Assembly: GCF_905475345.1 (NCBI RefSeq)
Contig: NC_066602.1
Span: 2,961,314-3,025,313 of the forward strand
DNA length: 64,000 bases
From: Vespula vulgaris
Lineage: Eukaryota > Arthropoda > Insecta > Hymenoptera > Vespidae
Direction of reading: 5' to 3'
Program-made: the position numbers and the translations under genes
Shown: in pieces, positions 34,134-46,231 of the stretch
Numbering within the stretch: the stretch's first letter is position 1
Layout: the number at the start of each line of letters is the position of its first letter
Notes under the pieces: generated by a model
Database searches by the model: none
Told to the model about the DNA's origin: nothing
What the model saw: only the letters and a program-made list of their open reading frames with translations

Positions 34134-35554
34134 CTCACCCCAGCGCCCAACTTTACTCTCGCTCTCTTTCTTGCACGCTTTTCATCCTCTTTCTTCTTTC
34201 TACGTCATTCTATGTTCTCGACAGAAACCCTTCCTACCCCTCACACTCCTCTTCTTCCCAAGCTTCTCCACCCACTCCCTCCCCCTTCTCCTCCACCCCC
34301 TACCATATTTCGATTCACGATATAATGACTCGCGTCAGTGATCTGTTCAGCTCGAGTCCGTGCGAGTCGACGTGTTTCACGTTGGACGATCAACAACGCC
34401 TCTTTCACAATGAGAGAGGTAGAGTGAGAGAAAGAGAAAACTCCATTGAACTTCTCGTTTTGTCTGATATATCGTTGTTTTCTTTATCGTTTTTATTTTA
34501 TTGCCACCTACGATCTCGCTGTATTTATATAGGCGTATATATATTGTGTGTGTGTATATATATATATATTTATGTAACTTATACGTTCGAAAAAACGACG
34601 GATTATTTTCTACATGTGGTGTTATAAAATAGCGTAGAGTTTCGAAATTGAGATAAAATAAATGGATAAAACAATGTTATCTATTCGATGGACCGATCGA
34701 ATTTTTCTTAGTACACTTTTGTTCGAAACGCACTATGCATTTATTTACTTATTTATCACGAAATTTTTTTTCAAAAGGAGTTACCCAATAAAGCAACATA
34801 GCGATGGATCATTAGTTTAGGATTTAACTTATTAGAATATATCGATGTATTCTAATATCTTATAATCTTATATCTTATTGTATTAAAATATAAAACGATT
34901 TCTAATTTTGTTTGATAAATTATACAATATGTTTAGACGACAGCTTAAACTGAATTGCAATTTATGTGGATACTTGAGCGTTAACGCACATGTTGATTTC
35001 TCCGACAACGCATATCATCCTTCGACGACGAGCCAACACAGTGACCACAGCTCGAAGCTATTGTCGTTTGACATTTGAGCTTGATTGATAATTTAACCGT
35101 ACGGTACAACCATTTGGACGTTCCATCAGCATGATATTATAACTACGAAGTGACTTATTAAATGATCTCTAAGATAAATAATTACGAGAACGAGTTTTGT
35201 CGCATTACGCAGTGATTTTTTAACGCACAATTTGTTCTTCTTCTCTTTTCTAATTAATTTGTCACTTATCTCAGTATTATTCCTCAAAATAAAAAAAATA
35301 TTTCTCGTCGTTTAAAACACGATAAGTGCATTCGTACGATATCTCTTTATGAAATCAAATGAATGAATTTTCAAGAGTGACAAAAGTTCGAATGACCAAT
35401 GAAACAAAAAAAGATAGATAAAGAAAGACAGGGAGATTGGACCAAAGAGAGAGAGAGAGAGAAAGAGAGGACCGGAGAGAGATGGAGAAAGCCTTTGGCA
35501 GCAGATCGTGCAGCTCATAAACGCGTCATAGCCCAAAGCAATATCGACTACTAA

Positions 35555-35760
35555 GCAACGTGTACACCGCCGATGTAGCTTGGTATATGCGGTATATGCG
35601 CTTCGTAATTACCTTTACCCTTAATTATCTATCCAATTAGCCCGAAGCTATTATGATTAAACCTATACTGTAAGTTTATAATAACAATTAGTTACTACCG
35701 AGCGCCCTTCCGACGCGAGTAATTCTCACTTTTCGCGCTAAATCGGTCTACGGTCTATTG
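35555..35760. promoter_or_regulatory. Homeodomain-core-rich island
   Basis: Between 35605 and 35705 the sequence contains GTAATTAC, TTAATTAT, CAATTAG, TATTATGATTAA, TTTATAATAA and another CAATTAG, which is a dense set of TAAT/ATTA cores. The segment is otherwise unique and bordered by GA and CT microsatellites. It fits a candidate enhancer bound by homeodomain proteins, but AT-rich DNA also produces such cores by chance. Confidence 0.3.
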
Positions 35761-35808
35761 GACTAGTAGTTTATCTGTATACTTTTCTAAAGGAATCCGT
35801 CGATCATT

Positions 35809-35834
35809 CTCTCTCTCTCTCTCTCTCTCTCTCC
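35809..35834 (+). repeat. (CT)n microsatellite
   Basis: Thirteen CT units. Confidence 0.95.
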
Positions 35835-35950
35835 CACTTTCTGTTTATTTGCTGACCATCTGATAAATAAGAGCCTCTTTCGAAGTATCGAAAGAAAACT
35901 TCGATCCTAAGGTAACAGGTGTAGCAGGTGTGTGTCTAAGAAAAGGAATA

Positions 35951-35978
35951 GGGAGTGAGGGGAGATAGAGGGTGGGGG
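35951..35978 (+). other. G-quadruplex-type motif
   Basis: G runs at 35951-35953, 35959-35962, 35970-35972 and 35974-35978 are separated by 5, 7 and 1 nt, meeting the G3+N1-7 pattern. Confidence 0.55.
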
Positions 35979-36573
35979 TGGTGGCGAGAGCAAGAGAACA
36001 AAAAAAAAGAAGAAAAAGAAAAAAACAGAAGTTGCCTTAGCTCTCATTGCAAATCGAGGAAGGAGATCATCGCCGTCCCGAAAAAGAGAAGGCGGGAGAC
36101 GGATAAGTACGATTGTTGCAGGTTAATGACCCGTGCAATCGTTAGATTCGCATTAGTTTGCCGTCTACTTAAACACGGAGTTTCTCTTCTTATATACTCG
36201 CTTCTCCTCTCTCTTTCTCTTTCTCTAGCAACGCACTATATAAGTATTTTGATTATTTTTCATTATATGCGAACGAGGAAGAAAAGTTCCTAGCGCAAAT
36301 TTCGTCGACGACCTTCCCTTAAGACGAATTATATTCGTATTTATATATCCTACTACTACTATTACTACATATTAATAATACTATTACTATTACAACTCGT
36401 AGCAGTTAATCAGTTTCATGGATAGTATCGTTAAAGGACAATGAAAATAAGAAGCAGTCGAAAGACAGAAAAAAAAGGTGACAGAAATATTGCGTTCTTT
36501 TTTAATTTAGCAAGGTCTTTTTTTACTCGGCAACCCTCTCATCTCTCTCTCTCTCTCTTCCCACTCCTATTCA

Positions 36574-36603
36574 TTCGTTCGTTCGTTCGTTCGTTCGTTC
36601 GTT
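36574..36603 (+). repeat. (TTCG)n tetranucleotide
   Basis: Seven TTCG units, preceded by a short CT run (36542-36557). Confidence 0.95.
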
Positions 36604-37158
36604 TGGTCGGTCGTTACAACCTCGGACAATTAACTCAATTTTTTTTTCTTCCCACCCACTAGTACTTAAACGAAGGAGAACGAGAGTATAGGAGAAACAC
36701 TGGTAAGACGCTAACTCGCGGATGACGTATAAATAATAAATGCCTTGGATCGTTAAACATGTTATTCCAACTCGGAACGAAACTTTCCCGAAAGGCCAAT
36801 TATCCTATAATTTTCCATTGCTATTTACGTACTTTTTTCTTCACTTTTTCTTTCTTCTTTTTCCTTCTTTCTGTTTTCCTTTTTTTCCTTTTTCAGTCGA
36901 CCGTACGAAACGTTTCGAAAGTTTTACCAACGACCACGAATAATTTCCTCGAACGATCGATCTCTTTTCTTCCATCCTTCTCTATTTTTATTTCTCCAAA
37001 TAGAAAAATTCGGGAATAGATATTTTGTAAATCGTGCGTGAATCAACTAAGCTCTCTAACTACATATATCGTGTTAATTTCTATCTAATATATACAAAAG
37101 CTAATGGTAAAGAGAAATACGTGTAATTACATACACATGTATGTATATACGTACGTAC

Positions 37159-37186
37159 ATATATCTATATATATATATATATATAC
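37159..37186 (+). repeat. (TA)n microsatellite
   Basis: A TA-rich run bounded by GTAC and CATA tetramers. Confidence 0.85.
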
Positions 37187-37578
37187 ATACATACGTAGAT
37201 CGTACCTACTCGTTTACTTCCTCTTTTTCCATCTTGAACGTAACGAGGGGAATATCCGTAGGTGTCGATAGCCATGACTCTAAGCCGATAATTATTTCCG
37301 CAGGAACGGATTATTAGTTCATTAGTTGGAAATAGCCCGTGATGGAAGGCAACGAGGCCGAGCCGAGAATTTTTTTTTTTTCTTTTTCTGTTTCTCTTTT
37401 GCATAATGTTTCATATCATAAAGCCAGTGGTGCAAGCAACGTTAACACTTTGCGATCTCTCCTTGAGACTCCTTGTAAAATATCCTAAGTTCTGAGTCAG
37501 TCGTTATGGATGGATGCTAATCATTTGGAATTAGCGCTTCCACGAGCGGCCGTTTATGTTTCCTTTTCGGTTCGATGC

Positions 37579-37581
<3 letters not shown>

Positions 37582-37624
<43 letters not shown>
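37582..37624 (+). repeat. (TA)21 microsatellite
   Basis: An uninterrupted TA run of 43 bp. Confidence 0.95.
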
Positions 37625-37626
<2 letters not shown>

Positions 37627-39144
37627 TTTTTTTTCTCTATATACACTTACTGACAAAAGTTAAAAAACGAAGTAATCGTCCGCTCACTTTTACACAATAT
37701 TCCTTATCTGATCTTCCGAAATACATTCGGTTGAAACTAAAATTAACAACTAAAATAACAACGAGATAGCACGAAGTACGAAATATTATTTATACATACA
37801 TATATATTTACATTACGAAATAATAACAACGATCGCGAACACGTAACTACTACCTCGTCCTAAGACCTACGTCCTTGAATATCGTTTCTCCTATTATTTA
37901 TTTCCTTTACGATTAAATGAAAAACACACATCTGTCGCGTAGAAATTCGATATGCAAAAACTAAAAACAAAAGGGCGATCGCCCTCTTTTTCCTTCACTC
38001 TTTCTCTCTCTCTTTCTCTCTATACTTCCCAATCGAAAGACCTTTGATTTCTGTTACGTGCGTAATACGATAACGTTAGAAAAGGGGCTTGGGTATTTAA
38101 AAGAGTATTTCGATGAAGTGCCGTCGCCGTGTGTCGATCAAACGAGGAACTCACGTACGTAGAAACGACGTATATTTGCATTATACTTTTATAAAACGTT
38201 TTAACGAGCGAGAAGCGATCGTATTAAATCGAAATAAAGAACGGGACGAGCACGAATATAATCGAGGAACAACTTTCTCGAAACAAACAAAAACAAAGAG
38301 AAAAATACGAGGAAAAAAAAAAGACAGACCCTTCTCCACAAGGTCGGTATTCGTTTAAGAATGAACACTGAGAAAGAATGATCGTCGCGTTAATGGCGGG
38401 CTCATTGAAATCGATTTCTTCTTTTTCATCGTGATCCCAAAAGACGAAGAAGGAATCGGCGTGTGAGGGATTAGAAGGGTGGATAGGTTGAGAGAGTAGA
38501 AGAGGAATAGAAGGGAGGAGAGGAAAGTTCGAAGGTCCGACCTTTTCTGAAAGGAATCACAAAATAAGAAATAGAGAGGGAGAGGAAGGGAAAGGAAGAA
38601 GAGAAGCAGTTGGATCATTTAAAGAAGGAATCGTATGGTAGAGAAAAATAGGGAGAGCAAACGTTATATCGAAGTTCAACGACCAAGAAAGCGAGGTATC
38701 GAGCGTGGCCACCTTCTTCTCGCTGTGATCTCTTGTATAGAAAAAAGAAAAGAAAGAAAGGAAAAGAAAAAGATAAAAAGAAGAAGGAGCACCGGCTCTA
38801 ACGTACGATCGGCTTCCACGATCTTCTTTTCTCTTTCTTCTAACGCATATCCATCTCTCTCTCTCTCACTCATTCTCTCTATATCTATTTATCTCTCTGT
38901 TTTTCTCTTTTTAATCTATCTATCTCTTTTCTACCCACATTGAAACGTGCCACTGCAGCGCGTGTTTGCCGCGGTTGGGTTTCAAGGTCTCGCCGTGGTC
39001 CATCCTGAATACGCCCACAAATTTATCATTGAGTATTATTCATTGAAGCGTCAATGGTACCATTTGAATATGAAAAGAAGAAGCTGAGTGAATGCTTCTG
39101 GCAGGGCGCGCTTGCTTACTCGCTCGCTTCCATGCACGCTTTTA

Positions 39145-39270
39145 TACATATATATATGTATATATATATATATATATATATACGTTTACACACACATACA
39201 TAGATAAATATGATATCATACATACATACGTAGATATATACAGGTATAAGTACATACATATATATATATT
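39145..39270 (+). repeat. TA/CATA alternating tract
   Basis: Pure TA near 39160-39182, then CATA, GATA and TATA units to about 39270. Confidence 0.85.
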
Positions 39271-39394
39271 TATAGACGCATTTCTCTAAACCAGCCGTGT
39301 ATCAAGGTATTGGCGTACGCTTTTCTATGTATCGTAAACGGACAGAGCGGGGTCGTGTAAAGAGGTGACGGCCGAGAGGACTAGATGGCAGGGT

Positions 39395-39410
39395 TCGATT
39401 ATTTAATCGA
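39395..39410. promoter_or_regulatory. Interrupted palindrome with paired ATTA/TAAT cores
   Basis: TCGATTA and TAATCGA are perfect inverted 7-mers separated by TT, so two homeodomain-type cores face away from each other. It lies in a unique island (39290-39540) and could be a dimeric site. No experimental support. Confidence 0.25.
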
Positions 39411-39579
39411 TTCAGAATATTCAGAGGGCACATCCCCTCGGGGGTATTCCTTTTTGTTTAACTTCCTGCAGACATTCAACGTGTAGGACCATCGCTTTTG
39501 CGAAAGAGAACGCGTACGCGTCAGTCTTTCGGATATGTATGGGATACCATACATTTATTATATACTACGTAATACACGC

Positions 39580-39586
<7 letters not shown>

Positions 39587-39628
<42 letters not shown>
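39587..39628 (+). repeat. (TA)21 microsatellite
   Basis: An uninterrupted TA run of 42 bp. Confidence 0.95.
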
Positions 39629-39629
<1 letters not shown>

Positions 39630-39892
39630 GAGTTTATCTCTTCTATTCGTGGATTCTAACCGAAGAGAAATATGTACGAATACGAAGAAACGCGCATTTT
39701 ATAATCCAATGGCTCGACAATTCAGAGAAAAAAGGAAAAAATGAAAGGGAAACGCGATTCGAGGCTTTTCAGATGTCCTCCCTGTGACGATTTAGAAAGA
39801 GAATGAGAGAGAAAGAGAGAGAGAAATTGATAATGAAAAGAGCGGATTCGGTTGCTTCCTTCTTCGAAAGAGAGAAATAGAGAGAGATAGAG

Positions 39893-39894
39893 AG

Positions 39895-39929
<35 letters not shown>
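39893..39929 (+). repeat. (GA)n microsatellite
   Basis: About 18 GA units at the end of a longer GA-rich stretch starting at 39795. Confidence 0.95.
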
Positions 39930-39932
<3 letters not shown>

Positions 39933-40548
39933 GGGAGTAGCACGATCGGGCTGCTTTGATGTTATGATTGTTCTGTAAATAATGAGCTTTCCCTTTGACC
40001 TTCAACCATCGACCGTTTCTAACGAGTTCCGCGAGATGAAATTTATCGGTCGAATGCTTCGAACGCTTATGGACGTCCTTTAGAAATCAAAAGGGACAAA
40101 TTGATTAATTTGTATCGTTAAATCGTCTTGCGGTTAATTAATAATTCAACGAACGATCGCGAAATTATTATCTCGTTATAATCGAAGAAACGATTCCTTT
40201 AGAAACGTACCTTTGGACGAACGGCGAATATAGAAATATCATTATTAATAAATTACCTAATAAATTATCTAATAAATTTCTAATAAATTCGAGATAAGAT
40301 ATTCTACAAGTTTTCTACGTAGTGGCTCGTAAATATCACCGATCGGTTAGGATTCGGTAGATAGGTAAGTAGATAGGTAGAGGAGGGTGGAGAAGGGGAT
40401 GTAACGTCGATGAAGAACAATGAAGAGACGACAGTGGTTGCGTTGAAGGGGTTTCTCATCATAAACCGATAGAATCTCGACTTAACGTCGAACGAAGCTC
40501 TCGAAGACGACGCGAATGGTTCCGTGGAAACGAGCGTAACATAGAACG

Positions 40549-40594
40549 AGAGAGAGAGAGAGATAATATATATATATATATAGATAGATAGATA
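40549..40594 (+). repeat. Compound (GA)n-(TA)n-(GATA)n
   Basis: Three adjacent microsatellite classes joined without spacer. Confidence 0.9.
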
Positions 40595-40847
40595 GAAGAG
40601 GGGATTCAAGATAGGATTGTACGCACCATCGGCTAGGAATCCCATCAAGTATATCGTCGTACCCCGTCGTCTCGAAGTACCAACGTAGGTTATAGGCAGG
40701 AGAGGAGGCTTCAGCTAGTTAGAGTTTATAATAAGGATCGGCCGTCGTGTATAACACGCCGCTGCCGGGCCTATCATCTATTTATCGGGTGAAAATGTCT
40801 TCGGTTCAAATCCCCGTGAAATACGGCCTTCTCAAAACCTTCCTTCT

Positions 40848-40888
40848 CCTCCTCCTCCTCCTCCTCCTCCTCCTCCTCCTCCTCCTCT
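40848..40888 (+). repeat. (CCT)13 trinucleotide
   Basis: A pure CCT/CTC array followed by CTT/CCT triplets to about 40931. It lies in a 123-codon + frame whose poly-Leu core is entirely the repeat. Confidence 0.95.
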
Positions 40889-40939
40889 TCTTCATCTTCC
40901 TCCTCCTGCATCTTCTTCCTTGTCTTCCTCCTTCTTCCT

Positions 40940-41159
40940 CTACTAGCTTTCATCCACCATACTCCAGTATTGTTTGTCGCCTTCCCGTGATGCTTCGCGA
41001 ACTGGAAGAATCTGAAAGAGGATCAGGAAACAATACTAAACTCCCCACTCCTATCTCACCCCACCACTACCATCGTCAACACATCCGCGAGATTTACGAT
41101 TTAGAACGATCTCGATGACTTTGTGTATTTTTCTCTCTTTGTCTTTCTTTCTTTCTCTT

Positions 41160-41190
<31 letters not shown>

Positions 41191-42680
41191 TTGTTTTTCT
41201 TTTTACACTCGTCGAGAGTATCGTACATCTTTTGTTCCAATTCATAACATCGAACTAACGTTCTTATCTTTGTCAATATATGTACTTCGTTTATATGTTC
41301 GTTCGTAGAACAAGAAAAAAAGAAAACAATTACATAAGCGGTAACGACGACAGTGGAATGATCGGACAAGGAGGTACAGGAGGACGGGCAAAAAAGAAAA
41401 TTATTCTCGACAGCGATTAGACGTAGTACACTCGTTTCTACGATGCCCTTGCACCCTCGTTTCTTTTCTCGCTGGTTATACCTAAGTACTACATACTTAC
41501 ATACCTTAGACTCTTGTTCATTCAAGACGAAAGTTTTTACAATGCGTTACCTTTCCGAGTGTCGAACGGTTATGTTAAATTGCTTTCCCCACACCGAATT
41601 CAAGTTTTTCTTCTTTTCTCTCTTTCTCTCTCTCTCTCTCTTTTTTCCCCACCTCTTGAAACTCGCGAGAACGTTAGTAGAGTTCGCGATTCTAGCAAGC
41701 TCGTAACATAGACGTCGACGACGATGACGAACGCCATGTTCGTCGTCATTGCACGGTACGGGAATGCGAGAAGAATTTATCACGCGTGAAGTAATTCCGA
41801 AGCTCCAGCAGGGGGTGGATTTGCTCGCTCGCGATAAAGAGGGTGTAAGGCTGAAGGTGCAACCAGCTGGAAATTAAAAATGTCGCACAATGAGCATTCG
41901 CATAGAGAGAGAAGAGAGAGAGAGAGAAAGAGAAAGAGAGAAACCTTTACTGGGTACTGTTGCACGACGTGTAAGAACTACCGTTTTCCTTTTCACTCTA
42001 CTCGACTCTCTCTCTCTCTCTCTCTTTATCCTTTTACAGTCCTTTCAAGTAAGAAGCTAACAATTTCGCAGGAAACGATCAACATCGTCCTTACGCAATC
42101 CCTCTCTCTCTCTCTCTCTCTCTCTCCTTTTCTTTCTCTGATACTCACTAACTCACCGAAGCAGCTTTGCCCTTCTTCTTCCACATTTTTCACACTCGAA
42201 TACGACGAAATTTGTAAAGTTTTGTAATCGTTAGTCGGATTAAACCTGAAGTAAGAAATCTCTCTTTATCCGATCACGTTGAAAAGGACGATCTTCCAGT
42301 TCGAATATCTTCTTCGATATTTTCGCTTACATAAGCATTTACTTATCTATCTTTACCAACCCTTAACATACCCTTAATCTATCCATCTATCTTTCCATTT
42401 ATCTATCTACCTTTTTATCTTTTCGCGAGAAAAACATAGTAGCACGTCTTTAAATCGAACCTTACCAGGTATTACTTACTATAAAAGAACGTTTGCGAAA
42501 CGATCGTAAATCTTACGCGGTTTTTTATTTTTTATATTTTTCTTTTTACTATACCGCACGCGAATAGTCCGCGAGAACGCGTTTCATTATTTTTCACTCT
42601 CTAATTACCGACCATTAAAACGATTGCCGGCGTTAATGCGAAAGCGTTGCGAAGGGGAATCGGGAGGAGTATTTATATTT

Positions 42681-42717
<37 letters not shown>

Positions 42718-42946
42718 TTCTATCGCGTATCGCGGGGCGTAAAGAAGAAGGGGAAGGTGACGCGGAGAGACCACACCGAGTTTCGACGTGTCACCCGAGA
42801 TGAAAGAAAATGGCTGACGATCATTAGCGACGGTGACTCGCCATCGGTGGATGGTCCTCGTTAAACACTCGACGGCCTTTTGACGTATCCATAATCACCG
42901 ATAAGAACTCCTCGGAGCTACCGCGGGTCTTCCTTCTTTCTCTTCA

Positions 42947-42987
<41 letters not shown>

Positions 42988-43140
42988 TTCTCCTTCTTTC
43001 TCCCTTTCTCTCGTTTTTCCTTCCCTTTCGTCTCGGAACGCTGTTAGCGTCGCTCTCGAGACGAGCGCTTTCGAGCGAGAAACCTTGCGTCCGCTACTAT
43101 CGCACGAAACTCATCGAAATAAATAAAAAGAAAAAGAGCG

Positions 43141-43178
<38 letters not shown>

Positions 43179-44197
43179 TTTGATAAATCCAAATATTGTA
43201 ACATTCTTATGAGATCTACGTAAATTATTTTATATACGGAATTGAACGTAATTTTCCAAATTGAATTCGAACGAGTAGTAAGTATCGTATTATAATTTGA
43301 AAAAAAATATATATATATATATCGACCGACAGCTTATTGCTCACAAGCTTCTAAGCCGCTTACTCTTACGATGGCTCTACGAAACAATAGTTATCACAGA
43401 AACTGCTTTTGATATGCTCCTATCTATTGGTTTAATACCCATCGATAATTTCATTAAGCCCATCAACCTTATTTCGAATAAAATATAATATTTTATATAG
43501 TAAATAATCGACGAAGAAAAATCTATTATTATTATTACTGTTATTATTATTCGTACGATAAAACATGAAAATCTAAGTTATTTAAAAAAAAAAAAAAGAA
43601 AATTGTTTAATCGATTCATGCATGAATTCGTGCTTCGCAAATGAGTGAACGTTTGCAAAAGTCGAAGTTCGAGAGTGTTCAGAAAGAGAGAAAGAGAGAG
43701 AAAGAGAGAGAGAAAGAAAGAAAGAGTAGATACCCCCTTCACCTCCTGATTTTCTCGGTTCTCTGGAGCACGAGCAGGGTCATGATTTCGTTGACGGTAC
43801 TAAAAACATTTTCCAACAATTTCAAAACGCATACATCTCAACACGGTCTAATGAGCAGAGTTATTGCCGATAGATGTTTTCGGCATCGAGGATACGCGAG
43901 CGTCTCATTTAACTGCGACCAGATGCGGGCAAAAGTTGTCGCATCTCTCTTTCTTCCTCTTTCTCTATTTCTCTATCTCTACCTCTATCTTCCTCTCTCT
44001 CTCTCTATATATATACGTATATATATATATATATATGTCTCCCTACCTCCCTATTTAAAGTGTACCTTCGATAAATTTCGTTACCGTCCGCTTCTGTCTC
44101 CTGTGCAACGCGCTCGCTTATCGGGCTTACATCGAGTTTTACAACTTTTTTATTTTTATTTTCGAACCACGGCCCTAGCACCACCAATCTCCCTCCA

Positions 44198-44200
<3 letters not shown>
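40940..44200. other. Gene-free stretch
   Basis: No supported gene. CT arrays lie at 41165-41191, 42006-42026, 42101-42126, 42692-42717 and 42951-42982. GA arrays lie at 41908-41940, 43145-43174 and 43683-43727. TA lies at 43303-43322 and 44006-44036, and ATT triplets near 43526. Unique islands lie at 41220-41600, 41700-41880, 42230-42650, 42740-42940, 43180-43500 and 43740-43940. A 63-codon AT-rich frame at 43297-43488 is not convincing. Confidence 0.5.
43145..43174 (+). repeat. (GA)15 microsatellite
   Basis: Fifteen GA units. Confidence 0.95.

Positions 44201-44262
<62 letters not shown>
44201..44262 (+). repeat. (CT)31 microsatellite
   Basis: An uninterrupted 62-bp CT run, among the longest dinucleotide arrays here. 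Confidence 0.95.
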
Positions 44263-44267
<5 letters not shown>

Positions 44268-44700
44268 CCTGTCGTTGTCAATTTTCCCGGCATAACTTTT
44301 CTCGAGTGACAGCTGAGAGAAAACGGAAGCGCGATTTTCAAGCGAGCGAAGGTTTAACCGGAGGTTCGTCTCCCTTCTCTCCCCTCTCTTAACTCAACTC
44401 CTCTTCCTCTTTTACCCCTCTATCTCGGGATCCTCCCTCTCTCTCCCAAACCAAATTAAAATCCGATCAAAGTTTATAAATGGACGTTTCAATATTCCAG
44501 AGGCGAGATCACTTCGTCTCGCGAGAGTAAAAGAGAGAAGAGGAAACGACGAATGGATCTCCTACTACTCGTCCTCGTCGTTCTCGTTCTCCTCCACTCT
44601 TCTAACGCAACGAACGAAACGCGACGATGTCTACTTGAATTTTTCATGGAATGAGTTTTACCTTCGATAACGCGAGAATCTCCGCGTATGTGAGTATATA

Positions 44701-44706
<6 letters not shown>

Positions 44707-44736
<30 letters not shown>

Positions 44737-44737
44737 T
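44707..44737 (+). repeat. (TATG)n microsatellite
   Basis: About seven TATG units after a short TA run. Confidence 0.95.
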
Positions 44738-44971
44738 ATTATATATACTTTTTAGAGATAAAAAGCTTAACTATACGTCGACGTATCCAGGTTAAAATCG
44801 TAAATAAGAAAAACTCGTAATAATCCGGTGAATCGAAGACCATGATACTTTGTAATTCTTTCAAAGTTGAGACGTTTACGAGGAAACGATAATATCAGGT
44901 AAAAGCAGGGAGGGAAAAAATGTGATTAGAAAAATCCGAGAGAAACTTTGTCTCGGAAGTTAACGGAGAAA

Positions 44972-44998
44972 GGAGAGAGAGAGAGAGAGGGAGAGGGA

Positions 44999-45046
<48 letters not shown>
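44972..45046 (+). repeat. (GA)n tract with GGGAGA units
   Basis: GA units with a central GGGAGA hexamer block (44990-45005), then about 20 pure GA units. Confidence 0.95.
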
Positions 45047-45053
<7 letters not shown>

Positions 45054-45109
45054 AGAACCTACAACAATTTTAACGCCTAAGAAACGATAATAAGATAGCA
45101 TTAACGGCA

Positions 45110-45175
45110 GCTCTCTTAATTGGCTTTAAAATAAGGATATCCTCTTCTCTAATTAACGCCAATTAATTGCTCGAC
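45110..45175. promoter_or_regulatory. Homeodomain-core-rich island
   Basis: CTTAATTGG, CTAATTAACG and CCAATTAATTG occur within 65 bp, along with GGATATCC. It is a short candidate regulatory cluster next to a GA array, with weak evidence. Confidence 0.2.
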
Positions 45176-45549
45176 CATGTCGGAATAAGAAGGGCTACGG
45201 TTCCTGGTTTAACGTGACTATTGCATATAAACGCCGTTTTACGACCATCGAAAATAACAAAAACCATTGCACATTTGTTAATTACTTGATCATACGCGAT
45301 GTACCATTTTACGAAGCAATAAAAAAAAAAAAAGAAAGAAAGAAAGAAAAAAAGAAAAAGAAAATAAAAAAGCAAGGAGCTTCGAAATAGGAATAACCAA
45401 CAATTATTACACACACTTTTTGCTATGATAATCCGAATGTTTTAAATCATTATTCTCGTAATAGTAATTCAAAGCTATGAATGAAAATCAATATCGTTGA
45501 ACTTGACCCAGTTCGCCGCTTTAGAAATCCGTTCGCTAAGTTTCGAGAG

Positions 45550-45632
45550 TCTCTCTCCCTCTCCCTCTCTCTCTCCCTCTCTCTATCTATCTATCTATCT
45601 ATCTCTCTTTATCTTTCTCTTTCTCTCTCTTT
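45550..45632 (+). repeat. CT tract with embedded (CTAT)n
   Basis: CTCCCT and CT units contain five CTAT units at 45582-45603. Confidence 0.9.
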
Positions 45633-45778
45633 ATGTAAACTCGTGAATAAAGTTTCCCATGCAACCCTTTCTTTGACGACTCGATCGGTTTCGTAGGACG
45701 GAACGGCATTCTCTCTAACAGAGTTTTACTACCAGGGAAGGAATAATAACAGACACCCAAAGAGGTGGTGGTGGTAGT

Positions 45779-45813
45779 GGGGGAGAGGGGAGAAGGGGTT
45801 AGGGGTTAGAGGG
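45779..45813 (+). other. Strong G-quadruplex-type motif
   Basis: G runs at 45779-45783, 45787-45790, 45795-45798, 45802-45805 and 45811-45813 have spacers AGA, AGAA, TTA and TTAGA. The right half contains GGGGTTAGGGGTTAG, which looks like a telomeric repeat variant. Five runs with short loops comfortably meet the G3+N1-7 rule. Confidence 0.7.
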
Positions 45814-46154
45814 TGAGTAGGGTGTTTAAACAGGGCCGAGAATGGGTGAATCGACGAACGATCCCTCGAAAGGTGCTCCCTTCACGTGAACCTTCGCATT
45901 TCTCGCTCGCGAAGAAAGCAAAAGCGTTGGGTCTGCACCTGCGATTTGGGTTCAATGGATCCCTATTTTGTTTTCTCTTTCTCTCTCTTTCTCTTTCTCT
46001 CTGTCTATCTCTCGATTCGTCGGTCTTTCGTTTGCGTAGGAGTCCAATATTTAAATGCAAGACGTTTTCAAGAACGAATTCGATGGAACCTTAACCCTAA
46101 CCGTCCCGATCGAGCCACCCGATCTGACCTTCCTCATCCTCTTCCCTCCTCATC

Positions 46155-46231
46155 CCTCCTCCTCCTCCTCCTCCTCCTCCTCTTCTTCTTCTTCTTCTTC
46201 TTCATCTTATTCTTCATCTTATTCTTATTCC
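46155..46231 (+). repeat. (CCT)n-(CTT)n compound triplet
   Basis: CCT units change to CTT at about 46182, then CTTATT units follow. Confidence 0.95.

Larger units (their letters stand above)
32240..35440. other. Gene-free stretch
   Basis: No supported gene. Unique AT-rich DNA covers 32440-32820 and 34620-35400. The latter has a 10-bp palindrome ACCGTACGGT at 35096-35105. CCATC hexamers with CT and the GA and TA tracts are listed separately. The 225-codon + frame at 33950-34627 spans CAC/CAT repeats and Pro/Ser-rich sequence without a recognisable fold. Confidence 0.5.
35840..40540. other. Gene-free stretch
   Basis: No supported gene. Islands of unique sequence lie at 36040-36180, 36660-36830, 37200-37560, 37830-38300, 38940-39130, 39290-39540 and 39950-40540. 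Several carry TAAT-type cores, for example 37280-37345. TA, CGTT and GA arrays separate them. Confidence 0.5.

Noticed and set aside
33950..34627. 225-codon + frame
   Set aside because: His/Pro/Ser-rich sequence from CAT/CAC and CCT triplets ending in TA-coded Tyr-Ile. It shows no domain and poor codon logic.
37165..37404. 79-codon - frame across a unique island
   Set aside because: It ends in TA-coded residues, and its unique part reads better as TAAT-rich non-coding DNA. No domain recognised.
40803..40814. GGTTCAAATCC resembles a tRNA B box
   Set aside because: The flanking bases do not form a T stem, and no A box or cloverleaf is present.
41860..41885. CAACCAGCTGG partly resembles the miR-133 mature sequence
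   Set aside because: Only the 3' part of the mature sequence matches. The seed region is absent and no hairpin partner was seen.
43641..44309. 222-codon + frame
   Set aside because: It spans GA, CT and TA microsatellites, including the (CT)31 array. Little unique coding content remains.
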